Source: Anaerolineae bacterium (GTDB lineage: Bacteria > Chloroflexota > Anaerolineae > JACIWR01). Taken from it: 10,509 bases of DNA. Each line of letters opens with the position of its first letter. Position 1 is the first letter of the stretch. The notes beneath the pieces are model-generated. The model was not told the origin of the DNA. It was given only the letters and a program-made list of their open reading frames with translations, and did no database searches. Below are positions 1-4,911 of the stretch, one piece after another. The DNA lies in the NCBI GenBank assembly GCA_021162125.1, contig JAGGZG010000043.1:1-10509 (forward strand), written 5' to 3'. Position numbers and translations under genes: made by a program.

Positions 1-206
1 TGCAGACACGGGGGATGCTGATCGAGGTGGAGCATCCGGTGGAGGGCCTGCTGACGCAATTGGGCATGCCCATCAAACTCTCGGACACGCCCGGCGCGGT
101 GCGCACCCCACCACCCCGCCTGGGAGAGCACACCGACGAGTTGTTACGCGCCCTGGGGTACAGCGCGGAGGAGATCGCAGACCTGCGGGCGCGGGGCGTG
201 CTCTGA
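1..206 (+). CDS. CoA-transferase family III (CaiB/BaiF type), C-terminal fragment
   Basis: The reading frame is open from the left edge (phase: first full codon at 3) and stops with TGA at 204-206, giving about 67 residues. The text GMLIEVEHP, then KLSDTPG, then PPPRLGEHTDELLRALGYS and a closing IADLRARGVL matches the way class III CoA-transferases end: a beta strand with E-HP, the S.TPG loop, P.LGEHT and a final helix. Enzymes of this family move CoA between carboxylic acids in the cytosol. The active-site aspartate and the CoA-binding domain lie upstream of the window, so the substrate cannot be told from what is visible. The ATG at 15 is an internal methionine, not a start. The gene converges on the histidine-phosphatase gene with only 43 bases between stop codons. 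Family call is fairly sure; specificity unknown. Confidence 0.85.
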   Translation, partial: QTRGMLIEVEHPVEGLLTQLGMPIKLSDTPGAVRTPPPRLGEHTDELLRALGYSAEEIADLRARGVL

Positions 207-219
207 AGCATCGTAAGAC

Positions 220-247
220 CCAAGACGCGGGCCACAGACCCGCTTGG
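220..247. terminator. Possible bidirectional hairpin between convergent genes
   Basis: GCGGG (227-231) pairs with CCCGC (239-243) across a 7-base loop. Outer CCAA (220-223) can pair with TTGG (244-247) past a 3-base bulge. It fills the 43-base gap between two convergent genes, where a shared terminator is expected. No run of T follows on either strand, so it would be a weak or factor-assisted terminator at best. Confidence 0.3.
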
Positions 248-249
248 AG

Positions 250-849
250 CTAATGATAGCCGTCATTCAGACGGACCAACACAGCGCCCTCCTCGTAAAA
301 GTATAGCTCCGACAGACAGGCAGCTTCCAAGAGAAACTGCCAGCGTGCCTGAGGGACCAGACCTAAAGCCAAACAGAGCAGCACCTGGAGTGATCCGCCG
401 TGGGCTACCAACAGTACCGTTTGATCCTGATGGGCTTGAGCGATGTCTTTGAGTGTTGCCTGTACCCGCGTGGACACCTGGCCCAGACTTTCGCCTCCAG
501 GCAACACCACGCCCAGCGGGTCAGCTTCCCAGGCAGTCAGGATTTGCGGGTGGCGCTGCTTGATCTCACTGTAGGTTAATCCCTCCCAGATACCAAAGTC
601 TATCTCGCGCAGGCGACGCTCAGAGCGTACGGGCAGGCCGTGGGGCGCGGCGATGATCATTGCCGTTTCCCACGCTCTCCGCAGATCGCTGGCGTAGATG
701 GCGTGGATCTCCTCTCGGGCCAGACGTCGTCCCAGCGTCACCGCCTGCCGTTTTCCCGTCTCGTTAAGAGGCACGTCCGTCCACCCCTGATAGCGTCCCT
801 CCGCATTCCACTCTGTTTCGCCGTGGCGTACCAAAATTAACCGTACCAC
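250..849 (-). CDS. Histidine phosphatase superfamily protein (phosphoglycerate mutase-like / alpha-ribazole phosphatase-like)
   Basis: A 199-residue cytosolic enzyme of the two-histidine phosphatase family. From the chosen start, the catalytic motif RHGETEWN begins at R8 with phospho-accepting H9. The second arginine lies in SDLRRAWET (R57/R58), the acid is E82 in REIDFGIWEG, and the second histidine is H150 in VAHGG. All catalytic residues are present and the length is normal for the CobC/GpmB-like branch. I chose GTG at 849 because GAGAGGCG lies about 7 bases upstream and the protein then begins directly with the first beta strand; an ATG at 915 would add 22 unlike residues. It lies 118 bases after ribH on the same strand and is the last gene before the convergent gap, so it may be co-transcribed with the riboflavin genes. 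The substrate cannot be read from sequence: sugar phosphate, alpha-ribazole phosphate and the pathway's ribitylamino-uracil phosphate are all possible. Confidence 0.9.
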   Translation of the reverse strand: MVRLILVRHGETEWNAEGRYQGWTDVPLNETGKRQAVTLGRRLAREEIHAIYASDLRRAWETAMIIAAPHGLPVRSERRLREIDFGIWEGLTYSEIKQRHPQILTAWEADPLGVVLPGGESLGQVSTRVQATLKDIAQAHQDQTVLLVAHGGSLQVLLCLALGLVPQARWQFLLEAACLSELYFYEEGAVLVRLNDGYH

Positions 850-967
850 AATCTCGCCTCTCGAATAGTTGCCGTCAGACGAGTGCTTCCCTCCAACTGA
901 CGGACAGAGATACACACATAGGTCGGCAGGCTGCAGACGGATAACGATTCAACTCAGGGATCTCGCT

Positions 968-1441
968 TCAGGCTGGCGGCAGCACCCGCAGTAGGTCGGC
1001 CATCTCGATGGCGGCCATGGCTGCTCCAAAGCCTTTGTTTCCCGCTTTGGTTCCGGCCCGCTCGATGGCTTGTTCAATTGTATCAGTAGTCAGCACGCCG
1101 AAAATCGTCGGCACGCCCGTGCTCAATCCCACAGCCGCCACCCCCTTGGCAGCCTCGGCCGCCACGTAGTCGAAATGAGGCGTGGCACCCCGGATGACAG
1201 CCCCCAGGCAGATGACGGCACTGTAGCGGCCGCTTTCGGCCAGCTGCTGGGCCACAAGGGGGATCTCAAAGGAACCCGGCACCCAGGCCACGTCAACGTC
1301 CTCATCGGCCACTCCATGCCGCCGCAGGGCATCGCGCGCGCCCTCTAGCAGTTTCTCGGTGATGAACGCATTAAAGCGGGCGACGACCAGAGCGAAGCGA
1401 AGTCCCTCCCCAATCAATCTGCCCTCGAATACCTGTCCCAT
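968..1441 (-). CDS. ribH: 6,7-dimethyl-8-ribityllumazine synthase (RibH)
   Basis: Condenses 5-amino-6-ribitylamino-uracil with 3,4-dihydroxy-2-butanone 4-phosphate to lumazine, the penultimate step of riboflavin synthesis; members assemble into pentamers or 60-mer cages. The 157-residue protein has the family landmarks in order: ARFNAFIT (F23 stacks on the pyrimidine), WVPGSFEIPL (53-62), GAVIRGATPHFDYV with catalytic H89, GVPTIFGVLTT (109-119), and GTKAGNKGFGAAMAAIEM (130-147). Length is standard. The start is ATG at 1441 because GGAGG lies 8 bases upstream and the protein then opens with MGQVFEGRL as relatives do; a longer frame to 1558 exists but encodes unrelated sequence across the ribB end. 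It is third in the riboswitch-led operon, supplying the substrate of RibE and using the product of RibB. A 94-base gap separates it from ribB and holds the remnant described at 1467-1538. Confidence 0.97.
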   Translation of the reverse strand: MGQVFEGRLIGEGLRFALVVARFNAFITEKLLEGARDALRRHGVADEDVDVAWVPGSFEIPLVAQQLAESGRYSAVICLGAVIRGATPHFDYVAAEAAKGVAAVGLSTGVPTIFGVLTTDTIEQAIERAGTKAGNKGFGAAMAAIEMADLLRVLPPA

Positions 1442-1466
1442 AATCTTTTCCTCCATAGTCTTTTGT

Positions 1467-1538
1467 TTAAACCCCCAGCAAATGTCCCAATTTCTCCCGC
1501 AGGACCAGGCGGTACATCCCGGTGGCGATGTCCTCCTA
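1467..1538 (-). pseudogene. Remnant of GTP cyclohydrolase II C-terminus (former RibBA second domain)
   Basis: Reading on past the TAG stop of ribB (1538-1536) in the same frame gives 22 codons ending in TAA at 1469-1467. The last ten residues, REKLGHLLGV, look like the invariant C-terminal end of RibA/RibBA, where a ..KR.K(L/M)GHLL tail is usual (family knowledge, from memory). RibB itself ends with RLPTRHGDF, the usual opening of the cyclohydrolase domain. Both borders of the domain are therefore present, in one frame, while the roughly 170 residues between them, including the zinc-binding cysteines, are absent. The simplest reading is an internal deletion of the second domain of a fused RibBA, then a stop. 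Chance similarity of a short tail is the main alternative. Confidence 0.6.
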
Positions 1539-2219
1539 GTCCAGCACAGTGAAGTCACCGTGGCGGGTTGGCAGACGGCTCTGAGTTACGCGACGTACCG
1601 ATTTCTCGTGCCGCCGGCGGTAGGCGATCAGGTCAGCGATGCTGATGATTTTCAGCCCGTGGGTGGCGGCGAAGACCTCCAGTTGCGGCAGACGGGCCAT
1701 GCTGCCATCCTCGGCCAGAATCTCGCAAATGACGCCGGCCGGGGTCAACTTGGCCAGGCGGGCCAGGTCTACCGCTGCTTCGGTGTGACCAGCGCGGACC
1801 AACACCCCACCCTCGCGTGCCCGCAAGGGGAAGATATGGCCCGGCATCGCCAAGTCCTCCGGTTTTGTGGCCGGATCGGCCAGCGTCCGCACGGTGACTG
1901 CCCGGTCGTAAGCAGAGATACCCGTCGTGATCCCGTGCCGTGCGTCCACGGAGACAGTAAAGGCCGTGCCGAAACGGGAGGTGTTGGCATCAGGAACCGT
2001 CATCATAGGAATGCGCAACTCGTCCAGCCGTTCGGCGGGCAGGGCGACGCAGATCAGTCCACGCCCGTGAAGGGTGATGAAGTTGATCGCCTCGGGTGTG
2101 GCTTTCTCTGCCGCCAGCACCAGGTCCCCTTCGTTCTCACGGTCCGCGTCGTCTACCACGATAACCATGCGTCCGGCCCGCAAGTCTTCCAAAGCCTCTG
2201 GAACCGTCGCCATAGCCAT
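1536..2219 (-). CDS. ribB: 3,4-dihydroxy-2-butanone 4-phosphate synthase (RibB)
   Basis: Converts ribulose 5-phosphate to 3,4-dihydroxy-2-butanone 4-phosphate plus formate, the four-carbon donor for RibH. The 227-residue protein carries the acidic magnesium site DDADRENEGDL (23-33, with E28 and E30), the TLHGRGLICV segment (49-58), DARHGITTGISAYDR (92-106), and GHTEAAVDLARLAKLTPAGV (144-163) with metal ligand H145, followed by CEI. The domain is complete at about residue 203. The last 24 residues (RHEKSVRR..., RLPTRHGDF) are the linker and first strand that in fused RibBA proteins lead into GTP cyclohydrolase II, which is missing here (see 1467-1538). ATG at 2219 has GAGGAGG about 5 bases upstream, inside the 10-base gap after ribE, so translation is probably coupled. 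DHBP synthase activity is expected; cyclohydrolase activity is not. Confidence 0.96.
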   Translation of the reverse strand: MAMATVPEALEDLRAGRMVIVVDDADRENEGDLVLAAEKATPEAINFITLHGRGLICVALPAERLDELRIPMMTVPDANTSRFGTAFTVSVDARHGITTGISAYDRAVTVRTLADPATKPEDLAMPGHIFPLRAREGGVLVRAGHTEAAVDLARLAKLTPAGVICEILAEDGSMARLPQLEVFAATHGLKIISIADLIAYRRRHEKSVRRVTQSRLPTRHGDFTVLD

Positions 2220-2229
2220 TGTTGCCTCC

Positions 2230-2874
2230 TCAATCTAGAAATCCATGCCGTGCCAGGAACTCGCGGCTGAGTGTGGGTTCTGTCCCCTGGGCCAAGAGAA
2301 ACCGCTCGACGTACTTGCCCAGGATGTCCGCCTCGATGTTGACCGACGTGCCCACCCGGTAGCCACCGGCGATCGTGTGGGCCAGGGTGTGCGGGATGAA
2401 GGAGACGGTGAAGCCATCCGCCAGCCGGTCCACCACCGTCAGGCTCATCCCATCCACGGCAATGAACCCCTTAGTCACCACGTAGCGCATCACCAGGGGT
2501 GGTGCGGTGAAGGTGATGAGAACGGCCTCCCCCTCAGGCTTCAAGGCGCGCACCGTGCCGACGTCATCCACGTGCCCTTGCACAAAGTGGCCGCCGATGC
2601 GCGCCCCCATCGCCAGACTGCGTTCCAAGTTGACGCGACTGCCCGGCCGCAGGGCACCCAGATTAGTGCGCCGCAGGGTCTCCGGAGTCAAGTCCACGGC
2701 GAAGTGATCAGCCATCATCTTCGTCACCGTCAGACAAGCGCCGTTGATGGCAATGCTGTCGCCAAGCTGCGTTTCCTCTAACGCCCGCTGAGCGGCCACC
2801 TCCAGCATTGCCAAAGCTCCCCGGCGCTCCAGGCGTCGCACCGTGCCCACCTCTTCCACAATGCCGCTGAACAT
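2230..2874 (-). CDS. ribE: Riboflavin synthase, alpha-chain type (RibE/RibC)
   Basis: Dismutates two 6,7-dimethyl-8-ribityllumazine molecules to riboflavin and a ribitylamino-uracil, the last step of the pathway, as a homotrimer. The 214 residues form the usual two tandem lumazine-binding barrels. The first opens with MFSGIVEEVGTV and has NGACLTV (44-50) and DLTPETLRRTNLG (61-73). The second begins at GGHFVQGHVDDVGTV (94-108) and repeats the pattern with VDGMSLTV (140-147) and FIPHTLAHT (159-167). The C-terminal trimerisation helix follows NIEADILGKYVERFL (179-193). ATG at 2874 is fixed by the conserved MFSGIVEE and by AAAGGCGG about 6 bases upstream. It is the first gene after the FMN riboswitch and the first of the operon, so product feedback falls directly on it. 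Confidence 0.98.
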   Translation of the reverse strand: MFSGIVEEVGTVRRLERRGALAMLEVAAQRALEETQLGDSIAINGACLTVTKMMADHFAVDLTPETLRRTNLGALRPGSRVNLERSLAMGARIGGHFVQGHVDDVGTVRALKPEGEAVLITFTAPPLVMRYVVTKGFIAVDGMSLTVVDRLADGFTVSFIPHTLAHTIAGGYRVGTSVNIEADILGKYVERFLLAQGTEPTLSREFLARHGFLD

Positions 2875-2882
2875 CTATACCG

Positions 2883-2898
2883 CCTTTCGAGTAAAAGG
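2883..2898 (-). promoter_or_regulatory. Possible Shine-Dalgarno-sequestering hairpin before ribE
   Basis: In the leader transcript CCTTT (2898-2894) can pair with AAAGG (2887-2883), which is the core of the ribE ribosome binding site, across the 6-base loop TACTCG. The stem is only 5 pairs, so this is suggestive rather than firm. Confidence 0.25.
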
Positions 2899-2901
2899 AA
2901 C

Positions 2902-2932
2902 GCCCCGTGGGGCAAGACACTACCCACGGGGC
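2902..2932 (-). promoter_or_regulatory. Strong second hairpin in the rib leader
   Basis: GCCCCGTGGG (2932-2923) and CCCACGGGGC (2911-2902) form a perfect 10-pair, almost all G-C stem with an 11-base loop. It lies after the intrinsic terminator and ends 18 bases before the ribE ribosome binding site core. GTTCCTTTTACT follows, a broken T-rich stretch, so it could be a back-up terminator, an RNA-stabilising 5' hairpin, or part of the expression platform. Confidence 0.6.
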
Positions 2933-2951
2933 AGGAATAGACGGCACAATG

Positions 2952-2982
2952 AAAACCCCGAAGGCCATAAGGTCTTCGGGGC
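2952..2982 (-). terminator. Intrinsic terminator of the FMN riboswitch expression platform
   Basis: In the leader transcript CCCCGAAG (2981-2974) pairs with CTTCGGGG (2963-2956). An inner CC/GG pair follows one mismatch, the loop is TTAT, and TTTT follows immediately (2955-2952). The 3' arm repeats the 5' end of the riboswitch aptamer exactly (CCTTCGGGG at 3171-3163 and 2964-2956), which is the layout expected for an attenuator switching between terminator and antiterminator. It lies 41 bases after the aptamer and 77 before the ribE start. Confidence 0.88.
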
Positions 2983-3022
2983 GCAAACATCGCGTATGCC
3001 GCCAGGCATGGCGTTACAGCTC

Positions 3023-3172
3023 ACCTTCTCCCATCCAGACTTTCACTGTCGGCTCCGGACTGGGCAGCGGATCTGCTGCCTTCACCGGATCGGCCGCTTG
3101 CGCGGTTCGCGGGCTCGGCAGGCACAGGGCCTACCCTACCGCCGGTCGGGAATTTCACCCTGCCCCGAAGGT
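3023..3172 (-). ncRNA. FMN riboswitch aptamer (RFN element)
   Basis: The leader transcript shows the conserved RFN pattern. It opens with ACCTTC (3172-3167), then GGGGCAGGGTGAAATTCCCG, ACCGGCGGTAGGG, GAGCCCGCGA, a CCGATCCGGTGAA block, a variable stem GGCAGC/GCTGCC, AGTCCGGAGCCGACAGTGAAA, GTCTGGATGGGAGAAGG, and closes with GAAGGT (3028-3023). The outer helix P1 is six perfect pairs, ACCTTC with GAAGGT. The domain binds flavin mononucleotide and lowers expression of the genes behind it when flavin is plentiful. It lies about 150 bases upstream of ribE, behind a strong promoter and in front of an intrinsic terminator, so control is most likely by premature termination. Confidence 0.98.
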
Positions 3173-3198
3173 GTTAGTGCTCAATTGTTGACGATGCC

Positions 3199-3226
3199 AT
3201 TATACTCACTCCGGGCGATTTGTCAA
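3199..3226 (-). promoter_or_regulatory. Sigma-70 type promoter of the rib operon
   Basis: On the minus strand TTGACA (3226-3221) and TATAAT (3204-3199) are both perfect consensus, separated by 16 bases. Transcription should begin near 3192, about 20 bases before the riboswitch aptamer, giving a leader of roughly 318 bases before ribE. A consensus promoter with downstream feedback attenuation is the usual arrangement for riboswitch operons. Confidence 0.9.
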
Positions 3227-3522
3227 GCCGCGAATCTCCGGCGGTCCCCCCGTAGAATGTTGGTGCCAAACCCGTCCGAACGTTCACTTTCGGGCTACGA
3301 GTCAGAGATCTGAAAGGGGCACAACCTTTGCCCCCCTTTGGTGTTATTGTATGTAGTCATCCGCACCAGCCCGAAAGAGCCGGTGCAATCAAAAAATCGG
3401 CTAGTCGGTCTGGCGACAGTGTCGGCCGCAACATTCGACTGGGCGCTCACGCCAAAGGCCCGCCAAACCCAAAGGGCTTGCCCTGAACGAAGTCGAAGAA
3501 AGCCGAAGGGAGGTCTATTTTC
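3227..3522. other. Divergent intergenic region between rib promoter and fabF
   Basis: No gene is visible in these roughly 300 bases. Four things can be pointed to. GGGGCA (3316-3321) and TGCCCC (3329-3334) form a 6-pair hairpin with a 7-base loop. TTGCCC (3328-3333), 16 bases, then TATGTA (3350-3355) is a weak candidate promoter for fabF on the plus strand. GCACC/GGTGC (3363-3367, 3382-3386) is a small inverted repeat. A GC-rich repeat-like unit precedes the fabF ribosome binding site and is listed separately. None of the first three is more than suggestive. Confidence 0.4.
3474..3510 (+). repeat. Dispersed intergenic repeat-like unit next to fabF
   Basis: The block starts with the self-complementary GGGCTTGCCC (3474-3483), continues CTGAACGAAGTCGAAG (3483-3498) and ends AGCCGAAGGG. 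I recall closely similar CCTGA(A/G)CGAAGTCGAAGG strings recurring between genes in Chloroflexota and some other bacteria; this is from memory and only one copy is in the window. The unit runs straight into the fabF ribosome binding site GGGAGG (3508-3513). Confidence 0.4.
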
Positions 3523-4764
3523 ATGGAACGGCAAGTAGTGATCACCGGCCTGGGGGCCATCACCCCCGTGGGTTCCGACGTGCCCACCACCTGGGCTGCC
3601 CTGGTCGAGGGGCGCTCCGGCGCGGGCCCCATCACCCACTTCGATGCCTCGAATCTAAACACACGCATCGCTGCCGAGGTCAAGAACTTCGACCCGGTGG
3701 CGTTCTTCGGACGCCGGGAGGCGCGGCGCATGGACCGCTTCACCCAGTTCGCGCTGGTCGCCACCCAGGAAGCCTTGCAGGATGCGGGGCTGCGCGCCGA
3801 GGAATGGGATGCCGGGCGCATCGGGATAATCATCGGCACGGGGATCGGCGGCGTTGGCACGCTGCTGGCCCAGGCTAAAACTCTGGAGACACGGGGACCG
3901 CGTCGGCTCAGCCCCTTCACCATCCCGATGATCATGCCCAACGCGGCTGCCGCGCAGGTGGCCATCGTCCACGGGATCACCGGGCCGAGTTTCGCCGTGA
4001 TCTCGGCCTGCGCCACGGGCACTAACGCCATCGGCGAGGCAGCGTCCCTCATCCGCCGGGGCGACGCCGAGGTGATGATCTGCGGTGGCAGTGAAGCGCC
4101 TCTGGTGCCGGTGGCCGTGGCCAGCTTCAGCATCATGGGGGCGCTCTCCACGCGCAACGACGAGCCACAGCGCGCCTCGCGCCCCTTTGACGCGGAACGC
4201 GACGGCTTCCTGCCCGGCGAAGGAGCGGCCATCCTGATCCTGGAGAGCCGCGAACACGCCGAGGCCCGTGGCGTGCACATCTACGCCGAGGTCATCGGCT
4301 ACGGGTCAACTTCGGACGCGACTCACATCACCGCTCCGGACGAGGAGGGACGGGGTGCGGCCGAGGCAATGCGCCTGGCCCTGCACAGCGCCGGCCTGAA
4401 GCCAGAGGAGGTAGACTACATCAACGCTCACGGCACCAGCACATCTCTCAACGACAAAACCGAGACACGGGCCATCCGCGCCGTGTTCGGCAAGCACGCC
4501 GACCGGCTGGCGGTGAGCTCGACCAAGTCCATGATCGGGCACCTGATGGGTGCAGCGGGAGCGGTGGAGGCCATCGCCACCGTCAAAGCGTTGGAGACCG
4601 GCATCGTCCACCCGACCATTAACTACGAGCATCCTGACCCGGAGTGCGACCTGGATTACGTGCCCAACCAGGCCCGGAAGATCAATCCCCGCGTGGCTCT
4701 GTCTAATTCGTTTGGCTTCGGGGGGCACAACGCCTGCCTCGCCTTCCGCAAATGGGAGATTTAG
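3523..4764 (+). CDS. fabF: Beta-ketoacyl-ACP synthase II (FabF)
   Basis: Elongating condensing enzyme of type II fatty acid synthesis: joins malonyl-ACP to an acyl-ACP with loss of CO2, in the cytosol as a homodimer. The 413-residue length is typical. The thiolase-fold landmarks are VVITGLGAITPVG (5-17), the nucleophile C163 in SACATGTNAIGEA, H303 in NAHGTSTSLND, K335 in SSTKSMIGH, H340 in IGHLMGAAGAVEA, and the gating loop NSFGFGGHNA (395-404). The Cys-His-His triad marks an elongating KAS rather than FabH. ATG at 3523 has GGGAGG nine bases upstream and opens with the expected MERQVVITGLG. It begins a rightward fab cluster, with fabH 147 bases downstream; that gap shows no gene and no clear terminator, so co-transcription is likely. 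FabB specificity is unlikely but cannot be ruled out by eye. Confidence 0.97.
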   Translation: MERQVVITGLGAITPVGSDVPTTWAALVEGRSGAGPITHFDASNLNTRIAAEVKNFDPVAFFGRREARRMDRFTQFALVATQEALQDAGLRAEEWDAGRIGIIIGTGIGGVGTLLAQAKTLETRGPRRLSPFTIPMIMPNAAAAQVAIVHGITGPSFAVISACATGTNAIGEAASLIRRGDAEVMICGGSEAPLVPVAVASFSIMGALSTRNDEPQRASRPFDAERDGFLPGEGAAILILESREHAEARGVHIYAEVIGYGSTSDATHITAPDEEGRGAAEAMRLALHSAGLKPEEVDYINAHGTSTSLNDKTETRAIRAVFGKHADRLAVSSTKSMIGHLMGAAGAVEAIATVKALETGIVHPTINYEHPDPECDLDYVPNQARKINPRVALSNSFGFGGHNACLAFRKWEI

Positions 4765-4911
4765 GCCCATCTATCTCCTCACGACGAAGAAGTCTTCTGA
4801 GGATTGGCTGGACGTAACCAGCGTGACTCGATCACTCAGGCCTCACGTTGTGTCAAGGAGATTTTTGTTTGCCACGAAAGACACCGGGGTCAGCGGGTTT
4901 TTAGGAGAATC

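Noticed and set aside
872..903. Inverted repeat CCGTCAG/CTGACGG between ribH and the phosphatase gene
   Set aside because: Seven pairs with an 18-base loop and no T run; too weak to call a terminator or an operator.
850..915. N-terminal extension of the histidine phosphatase to an ATG at 915
   Set aside because: The added 22 residues have no family counterpart; the GTG at 849 has a ribosome binding site and starts directly at the first strand.
1439..1536. Simple frameshift hiding an intact GTP cyclohydrolase II between ribB and ribH
   Set aside because: Only 94 bases separate the two genes, far too few for a domain of about 170-200 residues in any frame; deletion is needed to explain it.
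1442..1558. N-terminal extension of RibH to an ATG at 1558
   Set aside because: It overlaps the ribB end in another frame, gives unrelated Cys/Trp-rich sequence, and a good ribosome binding site supports the ATG at 1441.
1359..2270. Long plus-strand frame of 303 codons opposite ribB and ribH
   Set aside because: It lies antisense to two clearly recognisable genes, has low-complexity Gln/Gly-rich text and matches no family; a shadow of GC-rich codons.
3414..3424. Small palindrome CGACA-G-TGTCG upstream of fabF as a regulator site
   Set aside because: Five-base arms are expected by chance in a GC-rich region and match no operator I can name.
3447..4280. Minus-strand frame of 277 codons opposite fabF
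   Set aside because: Antisense to an unmistakable FabF; Ser/Arg/Ala-rich and without motifs.
4804..4911. N-terminal extension of FabH by 36 residues
   Set aside because: The extra text does not resemble FabH, and AGGAG five bases before the ATG at 4912 with MKRYAHIIGWGKY fits the family start.
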